Source: Chromobacterium amazonense
GTDB taxonomy: Bacteria > Pseudomonadota > Gammaproteobacteria > Burkholderiales > Chromobacteriaceae
Assembly (NCBI RefSeq): GCF_001855565.1
Contig: NZ_MKCR01000001.1
Span: 62,001-126,000 of the forward strand
Direction of reading: 5' to 3'
DNA length: 64,000 nucleotides
Made by a program: the position numbers and the translations under genes. Under the pieces are notes generated by a model that ran no database searches, was not told the DNA's origin, and was given only the letters and a program-made list of their open reading frames with translations. Of the stretch, positions 1 to 7,682 are shown piece after piece. Numbering within the stretch: position 1 is the first letter of the stretch; each line of letters starts with the position of its first letter.

Positions 1-266
1 CCGCCGCAACAACCCTGCCAAGCCCGCCCGCCAAAGCCGAACCGATTGGCAGCTCAGTAGGCTACCAAGTGCAGCTAGGCCTATTCGCCAGCATGGGCAA
101 CGCTCAAAAACTGGTGAAAGAACTGCAGAAACACGGCATCGCGGCGCACACCGTCACCCGCGTCCAGGTCGGCCCGTTTAAAAACCGGGCCGAGGCCGAC
201 GAAGCCATGAAGAAATTGCGCGAACTAGGCTACGCGCCGCTGCTCGCCCCCAGCGGGCAACAATAA
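1..266 (+). CDS. SPOR-domain protein, C-terminal fragment
   Basis: The reading frame is open from the first bases of the window, so the start lies upstream. The visible part is a Pro/Ala-rich linker followed by about 65 residues of a SPOR fold: a YQVQLG strand, a helix NAQKLVKELQKHG, a TRVQVGPF strand and a second helix ending GYAPLLAP. In the SPOR family this beta-alpha-beta-beta-alpha-beta module binds denuded septal peptidoglycan, and the owners are usually membrane-anchored division proteins such as FtsN or DedD. Which type this is cannot be told without the N-terminus. It ends at a strong terminator. Confidence 0.8.
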   Translation, partial: AATTLPSPPAKAEPIGSSVGYQVQLGLFASMGNAQKLVKELQKHGIAAHTVTRVQVGPFKNRAEADEAMKKLRELGYAPLLAPSGQQ

Positions 267-268
267 AC

Positions 269-294
269 AAAGCCCGCTTGCGCGGGCTTTTTCA
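269..294 (+). terminator. Rho-independent terminator of the SPOR gene
   Basis: AAAGCCCGC and GCGGGCTTT-type arms around a tiny loop, followed by T residues, directly after the TAA of the SPOR gene. Confidence 0.8.
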
Positions 295-312
295 CATCCA
301 GAGAACAAACGC

Positions 313-344
313 AAAAAAGCCCCGGATTGACTCCAGGGCTTTTT
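313..344 (-). terminator. Terminator downstream of tRNA-Gln
   Basis: A/T-flanked hairpin with arms AAAAAGCCC and GGGCTTTTT; read on the minus strand it follows the 3' end of the tRNA-Gln gene and ends in a T run. It probably closes the tRNA transcription unit. Confidence 0.7.
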
Positions 345-352
345 CTGAATTC

Positions 353-428
353 TGGCAGGCAGTACAGGGCTCGAACCTGTGACCCTCGGAATCAAAATCC
401 GATGCTCTACCAACTGAGCTAACTGCCA
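353..428 (-). tRNA. tRNA-Gln (anticodon TTG)
   Basis: Cloverleaf on the minus strand: D-arm GCTC/GAGC, anticodon stem TCGGA/TCCGA around loop TTTTGAT (anticodon TTG), T-arm ACAGG/CCTGT and an encoded 3' CCA. The first acceptor pair is T1 opposite T72, so unpaired. A weak 1-72 pair and G73 are typical identity features of tRNA-Gln. It is the last of four tRNA genes in the same orientation. Confidence 0.93.
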
Positions 429-622
429 ACACTATCCCGAACCGCACAGCGCCTCGAGAGAAAAGAACTATACCTTAACTGATTAACCCTTGCAAGCGCT
501 TTATATTATCTTTTGCGCGAGGCAATTAATAAACCACTCACCCGCAGCAACCAGCAAATATACAGACACTAGCGAAAGAAAAGACCCGACAGATAAATTA
601 AACTGACGAGCCTGATTCTTTA

Positions 623-698
623 TGGTGCCGGTAATAGGAGTCGAACCTACGACCTTCGCATTACGAATGCGCTGCTCTACCAACTGAGCTATACCGGC
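623..698 (-). tRNA. tRNA-Thr (anticodon CGT)
   Basis: Minus-strand cloverleaf with acceptor GCCGGTA, anticodon loop TTCGTAA (CGT, reads ACG) and encoded CCA. The D-arm, anticodon arm and T-arm look nearly the same as my recollection of E. coli tRNA-Thr(CGU). About 195 bp of AT-rich spacer without a recognisable gene separates it from tRNA-Gln. Confidence 0.95.
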
Positions 699-711
699 AA
701 TCCAATCTGTT

Positions 712-754
712 AAAAAAGCCCTGATTCTCTGAATTTGAAAATCAAGGCTTTTTT
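712..754 (-). terminator. Terminator-like hairpin after the second tRNA-Pro
   Basis: Long imperfect stem AAAAAAGCC..GGCTTTTTT extended by TGATT/AATCA, between tRNA-Pro and tRNA-Thr. It shares the TGAATTCTGG junction with the hairpin after tRNA-Gln, suggesting related tRNA 3' cassettes. Confidence 0.6.
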
Positions 755-760
755 GAATTC

Positions 761-837
761 TGGTCGGAGTGAGAGGATTCGAACCTCCGGCCTCTACGTC
801 CCGAACGTAGCGCTCTACCAGGCTAAGCTACACTCCG
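761..837 (-). tRNA. tRNA-Pro (anticodon CGG), copy 2
   Basis: Minus-strand cloverleaf: acceptor CGGAGTG/CACTCCG, A73, encoded CCA, anticodon loop TTCGGGA (CGG, reads CCG). The sequence is identical to the copy 157 bp to the right. Confidence 0.95.
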
Positions 838-917
838 ATTTACTGCTTTCTCAGCTAGCGCCGAGGGAAGCTACTTTACCTCGTTTACTGTTTTCTGACA
901 AGCGATTTTTGTTTAAC

Positions 918-994
918 TGGTCGGAGTGAGAGGATTCGAACCTCCGGCCTCTACGTCCCGAACGTAGCGCTCTACCAGGCTAAGCTACACTCCG
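918..994 (-). tRNA. tRNA-Pro (anticodon CGG), copy 1
   Basis: Identical to the neighbouring tRNA-Pro over the whole mature sequence. The 80-bp spacers on either side are not duplicated, so only the tRNA unit is repeated. It is the first gene of the tRNA cluster in the direction of transcription. CCG is a favoured Pro codon in GC-rich genomes, which fits two copies. Confidence 0.95.
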
Positions 995-1090
995 ACGACC
1001 GCTTACAAACTGCTTGTCCGAAAAACTGCTGCTGCATCGCTTGCTGCGGTACAATCAGCGGCTTCAGAGGACGCGCATTATGGAACAAAT

Positions 1091-2074
1091 ATGTGGTTTA
1101 GGCAACTATCTTTTTATCGTTTGAGCGGCGAAAGCCTGGTGGACGCCGATAAGCTGTTGCAGGCATTGGAAAAACGTCCGTTTCAACCCTGCATGGGCCT
1201 GGATTGGTTCAGCGAAGGCTGGGTTCCGCCCGCCGGACACCTGGAAGCGCCGGTCTACGCCGCACGCGGCAGCCTGATGGTTTCCATGCGGCGCGAAGAC
1301 AAGGTGTTGCCGGCTTCGGTGATCCGCGACTTCGTCGAAATGAAGGTGCAGGAGATCGAAGACAAGGAGTTGCGCAAGGTCGGCCGCAAGGAAAAGCTGG
1401 CCTTGAAGGAACAAGTGACGGACGACCTGCTCCCGCGCGCCTTCGTGCGCAGCAGCCGCACCAGCGCCTATCTGGATATCGCCCGCGGCTGGCTGATGGT
1501 GGACTCCGGCTCCTCCAGCAAGGCCGAGGCGCTGATCTCCAAACTCCGCGAGGCGCTGCCGCCCTTCCCGGCCGCGTTGCCGCGCACCAAGATCGCGCCG
1601 CATACCGCCATGACCGACTGGTTGGCCGCAGGCGAAGCGCCGGGCGGCTTCGAGCTGGATGCCGACTGCGAGCTGAAAGACGGCAGCGAAAACGGCGCGG
1701 TGGTGCGCTGCAGCCGCATCGACCTGACCAGCGACGAGATCCGCCAGCACATCGCCACCGGCAAACAGGCCACCAAGCTGGGCCTGATCTGGAATGAAAA
1801 GATCCGCTTCCAGCTGACCGACACGCTGCAGCTGAAGCGCATCCAGTTCCTGGACGTGCTGCAGGACGAAGCCAGCCAGGCCGGGGACGACCGCGAAAGC
1901 CTGTTCGAAGCCACCTTCATCCTGATGAGCGAAGAGCTGGGCGAACTGGTGGAAGCGCTGGTGGACGCGCTGGGCGGACTGGAAGACAGCCAGGCGCAGC
2001 CGCTCGCCTCTGCGCCCCAGGCCAGCTCGCCGGCGCCAAGCAAGAACGATGCCGTGGATGTGCCCTGGGATTAA
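1091..2074 (+). CDS. rdgC: Recombination-associated protein RdgC
   Basis: The 327-residue product matches RdgC along its length: N-terminal WFRQLSFYRL, WVPP near residue 40, a LLPRAF block near residue 115 and a C-terminal ATFILMSEELGELVEALVDALGG. E. coli RdgC (303 aa) is a nucleoid-associated ring protein that encircles DNA and restrains RecA filament formation. A Pro/Ala/Ser-rich tail of about 30 residues extends past the conserved core. The gene stands alone, divergent from the tRNA cluster and closed by its own terminator. The start is the first ATG in frame; no strong ribosome binding site is visible. Confidence 0.95.
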   Translation: MWFRQLSFYRLSGESLVDADKLLQALEKRPFQPCMGLDWFSEGWVPPAGHLEAPVYAARGSLMVSMRREDKVLPASVIRDFVEMKVQEIEDKELRKVGRKEKLALKEQVTDDLLPRAFVRSSRTSAYLDIARGWLMVDSGSSSKAEALISKLREALPPFPAALPRTKIAPHTAMTDWLAAGEAPGGFELDADCELKDGSENGAVVRCSRIDLTSDEIRQHIATGKQATKLGLIWNEKIRFQLTDTLQLKRIQFLDVLQDEASQAGDDRESLFEATFILMSEELGELVEALVDALGGLEDSQAQPLASAPQASSPAPSKNDAVDVPWD

Positions 2075-2096
2075 GCACGCGCTCACGCGACACTCG

Positions 2097-2118
2097 CCCG
2101 GCCTGGCCGGGTTTTTTT
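2097..2118 (+). terminator. rdgC terminator
   Basis: CCCGGCC/GGCCGGG hairpin with a one-base loop followed by seven T residues, about 20 bp after the rdgC stop. Confidence 0.88.
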
Positions 2119-2439
2119 ACGCCCGAACGGCGCGCTGGCCGCTGGGCCATAGCCAAACCCTAACTATTCGCTACAAACAATTAATTTAACAAGACTATGA
2201 GGATTGCGGATACTGCAAGCATCCAGTATCCGGGAGAGAACGATGACACAAGACTGGCGCAAGATTCTGCAAGAGATGTGGGCCAGCTTTGCCTGGCTGC
2301 AATGATGGCGCAAGACCTTGAAGCGCTCATCTTGGCAAGACTATTGAATGGCAAGAAACAATCCAGTGAGCAAACCGGGATTTTTTTACCCGCTGCTGCG
2401 GCGTAAGCTGTCGCCATACCTTATTGCAGGCAGCACATC
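2119..2439 (+). other. Intergenic region with inverted repeat and two tiny overlapping ORFs
   Basis: A 320-bp stretch between rdgC and the dioxygenase gene. It holds a perfect 8-bp inverted repeat GGATACTG/CAGTATCC (2208-2215 and 2224-2231). A GGGAGAG ribosome-binding-like sequence precedes a 20-codon ORF (2243-2305, Trp-rich), which overlaps a 33-codon ORF (2305-2406) by a TGATG junction. A T7 run lies at about 2382-2388. It could be a leader, a small RNA, small proteins or noise; the sequence alone does not decide. Confidence 0.35.
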
Positions 2440-3219
2440 ATGCATACCCGACAACCCGCGCTGTTCATCTCGCACGGCGCGCCGACGCTTCCCATTGAAG
2501 ACAGCCCCACCCGCCGCTTTCTGGAAACGCTGGGACGCGGCTGGCCGCGCCCGCGCGCCATCGTCATCGTTTCCGCCCACTGGGAAACGCACGCGCTGAC
2601 CGTCAATCTGCAAGCGCGCCCGGACATGCTGTACGACTTCGGCGGCTTTCCTGCGGTGTTGCGCACGCTGCGCTACCCAGCGGCTACCGACCTTGAACTG
2701 GCCGAGCGCATTGTCGGCCTGCTCTCCGCATCCGGCTTGCCAGTTGCCACCACCCAGCAACGTCCGCTGGACCATGGCGTCTGGACGCCGCTGATGCTGA
2801 TGTTCCCGCAGGCGGACATTCCCCTGGTGATGATCTCGCTGCATCATCAGGCCGGCTCGGCCGAACACTACGCGCTGGGCCGGGCGCTACGTCCCCTGCG
2901 CGATGAGAACGTGCTGGTGCTGGGCAGCGGCAGCTACACCCATAATCTGTGGGAATTGCAGCCGGAAGGCAGCGCGCCGGCGTCGTGGGCGACAGACTTC
3001 GCCGGCTGGATGGATCAAGCGCTGACGGAAAACCGGCGCGACGATGTCGTGAACTGGCGCCGGCGAGCCCCCCATGCGCGGGAGAACCACCCCAGCGACG
3101 AACACTTCCAGCCGCTCTTGGTGGCGCTTGGCGCCGCCAGCGACGATGCCGCGCCCAGCAAGCTGCATGACGACTGGCGGGCGGGGTCGCTGTCCATGGC
3201 GTGCTGGCGTTTTGACTAG
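2440..3219 (+). CDS. ygiD: DODA-type extradiol aromatic ring-opening dioxygenase (YgiD-like)
   Basis: The 259-residue class III extradiol dioxygenase-fold protein has ISHGAP with His12, SAHWET with His47, a later LDHGVWTPL segment and SYTHNL. The first two histidines belong to the metal site of this family. The closest characterised relative by pattern is E. coli YgiD, a Zn-dependent 4,5-DOPA extradiol dioxygenase; plant DODA enzymes also belong here. The natural substrate in bacteria is unclear, so the product name is a family name. The stop codon overlaps that of the convergent dihydroorotate dehydrogenase gene. Confidence 0.88.
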   Translation: MHTRQPALFISHGAPTLPIEDSPTRRFLETLGRGWPRPRAIVIVSAHWETHALTVNLQARPDMLYDFGGFPAVLRTLRYPAATDLELAERIVGLLSASGLPVATTQQRPLDHGVWTPLMLMFPQADIPLVMISLHHQAGSAEHYALGRALRPLRDENVLVLGSGSYTHNLWELQPEGSAPASWATDFAGWMDQALTENRRDDVVNWRRRAPHARENHPSDEHFQPLLVALGAASDDAAPSKLHDDWRAGSLSMACWRFD

Positions 3220-4166
3220 AGCGTCCGCAGCTTGCCGCGGAAATCGTCCAAGCGGCGATAGCCCTTGCTCCGCATCAGCTCCGCCAGCTCGGCGGCGATG
3301 CGGGCGAAGGCCGCCGGTCCCTCGTGATAGAGGCAGGTGCCCACCTGCACCGCGCGCGCGCCGGCCAGGATATGCATGAAGGCCTCGCGGCCGCTCTTCA
3401 CGCCGCCGCAACCTACTATGTCTTTGCCCGGCAACAGGCGGTAGAACTCACGCACATTGGCCAGCGCCGTCGGCAGCACATAATCGCCGCCCAGGCCGCC
3501 CAGGCCGTCTTTGGGCTTGATCGTCACGGCTTCGCTGTCCACATCCACCACCAGGCCGTTGCCTATGGAATTGATGCAGGTGACGTAGGCCAGCCGCGGA
3601 TGGCGATTGAGAATCTCCGCCATCGCGGCGAAGTGCGCCGGATCGAAGTAAGGCGGCAGCTTGACGCCATAGCGGCCGGGCCAGGCCTGGTCAAAGGCGT
3701 TCAGCGCCTCCGTCGTCGCCACGAAGTCGTAACCGAGTTGCGGCTTGCCCGGCACATTGGGGCAGGACAGATTGATCTCCGGAATCGCCGGCAGGCCGGC
3801 CGCGGCCAGCGTGCGCAGCATGGTCAGATTGTCATCCAGCGTCATGCCGGACAGGGAAAGAAACAAGGGTTTGCCGCAGCCGTAATCGTAGCGGCGCGCA
3901 TAGTCCAGGTAATAGGCGAATCCGCGATTCGGCAGCCCCATGGAATTGATGCTGCCCAAAGCCGTGCGGCAGTAGCGCGGCTCGGGATTGCCCTCGCGCG
4001 CGTGCAAGGTGGCGCTCTTGCTGATCACCGCCGCGGCGGCGGAGGCGCGCACCGTTTCCAGCTCGTCTTCCTCGCGGCACCACACGCCGGAAGCGTTGTA
4101 CAGGCAGCCAGGCATGGTCTGGCCGAGCCAGGTGACGGACAGGTCGATGGAGGAATGGTCAGGCAT
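3216..4166 (-). CDS. pyrD: Dihydroorotate dehydrogenase, class 1A type
   Basis: The 316-residue FMN TIM barrel oxidises dihydroorotate to orotate in pyrimidine synthesis. It matches the fumarate-dependent class 1A enzyme of Lactococcus lactis closely: the catalytic-base Cys135 lies in INLSCPNVPGKP, and VKLPPYFD, NSIGNGL, IKPKDG..GG and the final DDFRGKL are all present. Class 1A enzymes are soluble, unlike the quinone-linked class 2 enzyme usual in Proteobacteria, and there is no N-terminal membrane segment. I chose the ATG with a GGAG seven bases upstream; an in-frame start 39 bp earlier lacks one. It is convergent with ygiD, overlapping by 4 bp. Confidence 0.9.
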   Translation of the reverse strand: MPDHSSIDLSVTWLGQTMPGCLYNASGVWCREEDELETVRASAAAAVISKSATLHAREGNPEPRYCRTALGSINSMGLPNRGFAYYLDYARRYDYGCGKPLFLSLSGMTLDDNLTMLRTLAAAGLPAIPEINLSCPNVPGKPQLGYDFVATTEALNAFDQAWPGRYGVKLPPYFDPAHFAAMAEILNRHPRLAYVTCINSIGNGLVVDVDSEAVTIKPKDGLGGLGGDYVLPTALANVREFYRLLPGKDIVGCGGVKSGREAFMHILAGARAVQVGTCLYHEGPAAFARIAAELAELMRSKGYRRLDDFRGKLRTL

Positions 4167-4299
4167 GGCGGGCTCCGGTTTGGATTGAAACCGTCGCAGT
4201 ATCAAGGAAATAGCTTCGCGCCGCGCTGAGCGGTGTCAAGGTTGCGGCGGATGGCATCCTTGCCTCTGGCGCCGCTCCCGCCCTGGCAAAACCACCCCT

Positions 4300-4331
4300 C
4301 CAAAAACAATGCCCGGCTCATGGCCGGGCAT
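4300..4331 (-). terminator. Terminator of the feo-bfr operon
   Basis: ATGCCCGGC/GCCGGGCAT hairpin followed on the minus strand by TTGTTTTT, just after the bacterioferritin stop codon. Confidence 0.8.
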
Positions 4332-4359
4332 GGGGCGCGCATCCGCACAAGCAAACGGC

Positions 4360-4827
4360 TTACATCTGCGCCTGCTGGTAGTTTTCCACGCCCATCAGCT
4401 CGATCAGCTTCAATTGCTGCTCCAGCCAGTGCGCGTGATCGTTTTCGGTTTCTTCCAGCAGCACCATCAGCGCGTCGCGGGTCACGTAGTCGCGCACGCT
4501 CTCACAGTGGGCGATCACTTGCTTCAGCAGCGCGCCCACGCGGTATTCCACCTCCAGGTCCGCCTGCAGCATGGCCGGCACGTCCTCGCCCACTTTGATA
4601 GGCACCCGGCGCGCCACATTGGGCTTGCCCTGCAGGAACAGGGTGCGGGCGATCAGCGTGCGCGCGTGTTCCAGCTCGTCCTCGCGCTCGTGGTCGATGC
4701 GCTCGAACAGCTTGTTCAGCCCCATGTCCTTGTACATCTCGGCATGGATGAAATACTGGTCGGCGGCGGACAGCTCTTCGGCCAGCAAATCGTTGAGCAG
4801 CGCTATGGTCTTGGGATCGCCCTTCAT
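4360..4827 (-). CDS. bfr: Bacterioferritin family protein (heme-ligand Met52 absent)
   Basis: The 155-residue four-helix ferritin stores iron as a ferric mineral core. Ferroxidase ligands are all visible: Glu18, Glu51, His54, Glu94, and Glu128/His131 in an E-x-x-H pair. The residue that ligates heme between subunits in classical bacterioferritin, Met52, is Leu here, so this subunit should not bind heme in the usual way. The gene begins 47 bp after feoB on the same strand, so Fe2+ import and storage are probably co-transcribed. The ATG has AGGA upstream; a TTG 30 bp earlier is less likely. Confidence 0.9.
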   Translation of the reverse strand: MKGDPKTIALLNDLLAEELSAADQYFIHAEMYKDMGLNKLFERIDHEREDELEHARTLIARTLFLQGKPNVARRVPIKVGEDVPAMLQADLEVEYRVGALLKQVIAHCESVRDYVTRDALMVLLEETENDHAHWLEQQLKLIELMGVENYQQAQM

Positions 4828-4874
4828 GTTCTTGTCCTGTCTTTCCGGCTGATGCAAACCATCATTTTAGGCGC

Positions 4875-6644
4875 TCAGCGCAGCAGATGCACGCTCTGAT
4901 AGAAAGCAAAGGACAGCGTCCAGGCCAGCAACACCGACCAGGCGACCGACATCGCGGCGAAGCGCCAGCTCTTGGACTCGCGGTGCATCGCCGCCACCGT
5001 GGACAGGCAGGGCACATACACCAGCGTGAAAATCAGGAAGCTCATCGCCGACACCCAATCCAGATGCTGCACCAGCACCCCGCCCAAGCCGGCCTCGGAC
5101 ACGCCGTAAATCACCGCCAGACTGCCCAGCAGAATCTCCTTGGCGATGAAGCCGAACAGCAGCGCCACCGCCAGCTCCGCGCGGATGCCTATCGGGTCCA
5201 GCACCGGCGACATGGCCTCGCCCAGCGCGTAGGCCAGGGTCTTGTCGTGGCCGGCCGGGATGTGCGTCAGCAACCAGACCATCACCACGCCGGCCAAGAT
5301 GAAAGTGGACGCCAGCCGCAAAAACGCGCTCACCTCGCTCACCGCCCGCGTCAGCATGTGGCGCGCGCCCGGCAGGCGATACGGCGGCACTTCCAGCAGG
5401 AAGGCCTCGTCGCCGCGGTAGCGGCGCTTGAATACCCAGGCGGTGACGATGGCGGCGACAAAGGTCATCAGGTACAGGCCGGACACCACCCACGGCGCCT
5501 GCGTCTTGCTGAACAAAATGCCGGCGAAGAACACCACCACCTGCAGCCGCGCCGAACACAGCGAAAACGGGATCACCAGCATGGTCAGCAGCCGCTGCTT
5601 GCGCTCGCGCATCACCCGCGTGCCGAGGATGGCCGGCACATTGCAGCCGAAGCCCATCAGCTGCATCACGAAGCCGCGGCCGTCCAGCCCCAGCTTGGCC
5701 ATCATCGCGTCGGTCAGGAAGGCCGCGCGCGCCAGATAGCCGCTATCCTCCACCATGGCCATCAGCACGAAGAAGACGAACAGAATGGGGGCGAAAGTCA
5801 GCACCGTGGCCACGCCCTGCCACACGCCGTCCAGCACCAAGCTCTGCAGGATGGCAGGCAGCGAAGCGACAGCCGGCGCCAGCGCGTGATCCTTGACCCA
5901 GTCCAGCGCGCCGCCCACGGCGTCCTGCAACGGCGTGCCGATCTGGTAGGTCAGATTGAACAGCAAGGCCATGAAGGCGAAGAACAGCGGCAGGCCGAGC
6001 CACGGGTGCAGCAGCCAGCGGTCCACTTTCTCAGTCAGCAGCACCGGCAGCACCGGCGGCAAGCGCCAGCAGCCTTCCAGTTTGCGGCGGGCCATGTCGA
6101 TGGCGCGCTGCGCCTCCGGCACCTTCTCCAATTGCGCGCGCACCGCGGGGCCATCCTGCGCGGCCAGCTTGTTCAAGGCGTCGTTGAGTTTGGGCCAGCC
6201 TTCCATGCGCTTGGCCGACACCAGCGCCACCGGCGCCTGCAGGCGCTCGGCCAGCGCGTCGGCATCCACCGTCACGCCCAGCAGCTTGGCCTCGTCCGCC
6301 ATATTCAACACCACCAGGCAGGGCAGGCCGCTGGCCAATACTTGCAAGGCCAGCGGCAGCTGGCGGTCCAGTTGGCTGGCGTTCAGCACCAGCACCGCGC
6401 CGTCAAACGGCGTTGACAGCAGCACGTCGCGCACCACCGCCTCGTCATCGGTATAGCCGGTCAGATCGTTGACGCCGGGCAAGTCGATCAGCTCCACCAT
6501 CTTGCCGCCCAACAGCAAACGCGAACTGATCAGCTCCACGGTCAGTCCGGGCCAATTGCCCACGCGCTGCGACATGCCAGTCAAGCGGTTGAATAAGGTG
6601 GACTTGCCGGTATTGGGCAGGCCGATCAGGGCAAACCGCTTCAT
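4875..6644 (-). CDS. feoB: Ferrous iron transport protein B
   Basis: The 589-residue GTP-gated Fe2+ permease of the inner membrane has an N-terminal G domain with G1 GLPNTGKST (8-16), G3 DLPG (54-57) and G4 NMAD (114-117). A helical spacer follows, then a polytopic region with the Gate-type segments GFGCNVPAI and CSARLQVVVFF. It is shorter than E. coli FeoB (773 aa), as in other compact FeoB proteins. Its ATG overlaps the predicted original stop of feoA (ATGA), so the two were translationally coupled. bfr follows. Confidence 0.95.
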   Translation of the reverse strand: MKRFALIGLPNTGKSTLFNRLTGMSQRVGNWPGLTVELISSRLLLGGKMVELIDLPGVNDLTGYTDDEAVVRDVLLSTPFDGAVLVLNASQLDRQLPLALQVLASGLPCLVVLNMADEAKLLGVTVDADALAERLQAPVALVSAKRMEGWPKLNDALNKLAAQDGPAVRAQLEKVPEAQRAIDMARRKLEGCWRLPPVLPVLLTEKVDRWLLHPWLGLPLFFAFMALLFNLTYQIGTPLQDAVGGALDWVKDHALAPAVASLPAILQSLVLDGVWQGVATVLTFAPILFVFFVLMAMVEDSGYLARAAFLTDAMMAKLGLDGRGFVMQLMGFGCNVPAILGTRVMRERKQRLLTMLVIPFSLCSARLQVVVFFAGILFSKTQAPWVVSGLYLMTFVAAIVTAWVFKRRYRGDEAFLLEVPPYRLPGARHMLTRAVSEVSAFLRLASTFILAGVVMVWLLTHIPAGHDKTLAYALGEAMSPVLDPIGIRAELAVALLFGFIAKEILLGSLAVIYGVSEAGLGGVLVQHLDWVSAMSFLIFTLVYVPCLSTVAAMHRESKSWRFAAMSVAWSVLLAWTLSFAFYQSVHLLR

Positions 6645-6870
6645 GCCGCCGCCCTCACTTCGATATGGCGCGCCAGGCTGCGGCGCAACAGGAAGCGGGT
6701 GGCGCCCACTTCCAGCAGCAAGGGCCCCCCCAGGGCGCGGCCTTGCGCAAGTGGAAACGGCAGCCCGGCACCAGGCCGAAAGCCGCCACGCGGCGGAAGG
6801 CTTCTTCAGCCAGATTCAGCCGCTCGACAATGCCGTGGGCGCCGGCGGGAAAGATGTCCAGGGACGACAT
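6641..6870 (-). pseudogene. feoA: FeoA with an apparent single-base frameshift
   Basis: The first 50 or so residues (MSSLDIFPAGAHGIVERLNL..FGLVPG..FHLRKAAPWGG) read as an SH3-like FeoA protein. The frame then runs into a Cys/Trp-rich tail and stops at 6655. One extra G in the run of seven (6725-6731 on the plus strand as C7) would give GGPLLLEVGATRFLLRRSLARHI and a stop overlapping the feoB start as ATGA, the normal FeoA ending and operon spacing. So this is a real frameshift, a phase-variable tract, or a base-calling error in a homopolymer. FeoA is needed for full FeoB activity in species tested. Confidence 0.85.
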
Positions 6871-6895
6871 GATGTTTTTTTGTCCTGATAATAAC

Positions 6896-6917
6896 GGGAA
6901 TAATTTGCATTAGTATA
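6896..6917 (-). promoter_or_regulatory. Putative feo promoter -10 with Fur-box-like sequence
   Basis: On the minus strand TATACT (6912-6917) is a good -10 element with no matching -35. The overlapping 19 bases (6896-6914) match the consensus Fur box at 12 of 19 positions by eye. That fits iron repression of feoAB but is a weak match. Confidence 0.4.
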
Positions 6918-6937
6918 TCGAATCGCCTCCTTGCCTC

Positions 6938-6956
6938 TTGCGACAATTTGTCGCAA
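6938..6956. promoter_or_regulatory. Perfect 19-bp palindromic operator upstream of feoA
   Basis: TTGCGACAATTTGTCGCAA is a perfect 9-1-9 palindrome. Its centre lies about 41 bp upstream of the start expected from the feoA -10 element, a position typical of a class II activator that would substitute for the missing -35. It also lies about 130 bp upstream of dcd. I do not recognise the protein that binds it. Confidence 0.55.
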
Positions 6957-7085
6957 TCCCGAGTCGGCTTGACCGAGGTCAAACGCTTCACGCTCACGCC
7001 GCCGCCGGTCAATTCCATAGCCGGAAGCGCCGCTAAACGGTTAAAATTGCAGCCATTGCAATAAACGACACACGGGCCAACGACT

Positions 7086-7658
7086 ATGAGCATCAAATCG
7101 GACAAGTGGATTCGCCGGATGGCGGCGGAACAGGGCATGATCGAGCCGTTCCTGCCCAATCAGGTGAAGATGGACGAAGACGGCCAGAAGCTGATCTCCT
7201 TCGGCACCTCCAGCTACGGCTACGATATCCGCTGCGCCGACGAGTTCAAGGTGTTCACCAACATCAACAGCACCATCGTCGACCCGAAAAACTTCGACCC
7301 CAACTCCTTCGTGGAAGTCTCCGGCAAGGGCTACTGCATCATCCCGCCCAATAGCTTCGCGCTGGCGCGCACCGTAGAATACTTCCGCATCCCGCGCAAT
7401 GTGCTGACCGTCTGCCTGGGCAAATCCACCTATGCCCGCTGCGGCATCATCGTCAACGTCACCCCGTTCGAACCGGAATGGGAAGGCTACGTCACGCTGG
7501 AGTTTTCCAACACTACCCCGCTGCCGGCCAAGATCTACGCCAACGAGGGCGTGGCGCAGGTGCTGTTCTTCGAATCCGACGAAGTCTGCGACGTGTCGTA
7601 CAAGGACCGCGCCGGCAAATACCAGGGCCAGGTGGGCGTCACCCTGCCCCGCCCCTGA
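7086..7658 (+). CDS. dcd: dCTP deaminase
   Basis: The 190-residue trimeric enzyme converts dCTP to dUTP, feeding dTMP synthesis through dUTPase. It aligns end to end with E. coli Dcd (193 aa): [13 protein letters not shown] at the N-terminus, SYGYDIRC, the nucleotide-binding GKSTYARCG block near residue 115, and VTLEFSN with the catalytic-region Glu. The C-terminal KYQGQ segment is also present. It is transcribed divergently from the feo operon and followed by a hairpin without a clear T tract. Confidence 0.96.
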   Translation: MSIKSDKWIRRMAAEQGMIEPFLPNQVKMDEDGQKLISFGTSSYGYDIRCADEFKVFTNINSTIVDPKNFDPNSFVEVSGKGYCIIPPNSFALARTVEYFRIPRNVLTVCLGKSTYARCGIIVNVTPFEPEWEGYVTLEFSNTTPLPAKIYANEGVAQVLFFESDEVCDVSYKDRAGKYQGQVGVTLPRP

Positions 7659-7682
7659 CCGTACTTTCGTACGACTCTCCAG

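Noticed and set aside
353..994. tRNA cluster as a phage or island attachment site
   Set aside because: No integrase, no partial tRNA 3' duplication and no foreign cargo are present; neighbouring genes are housekeeping.
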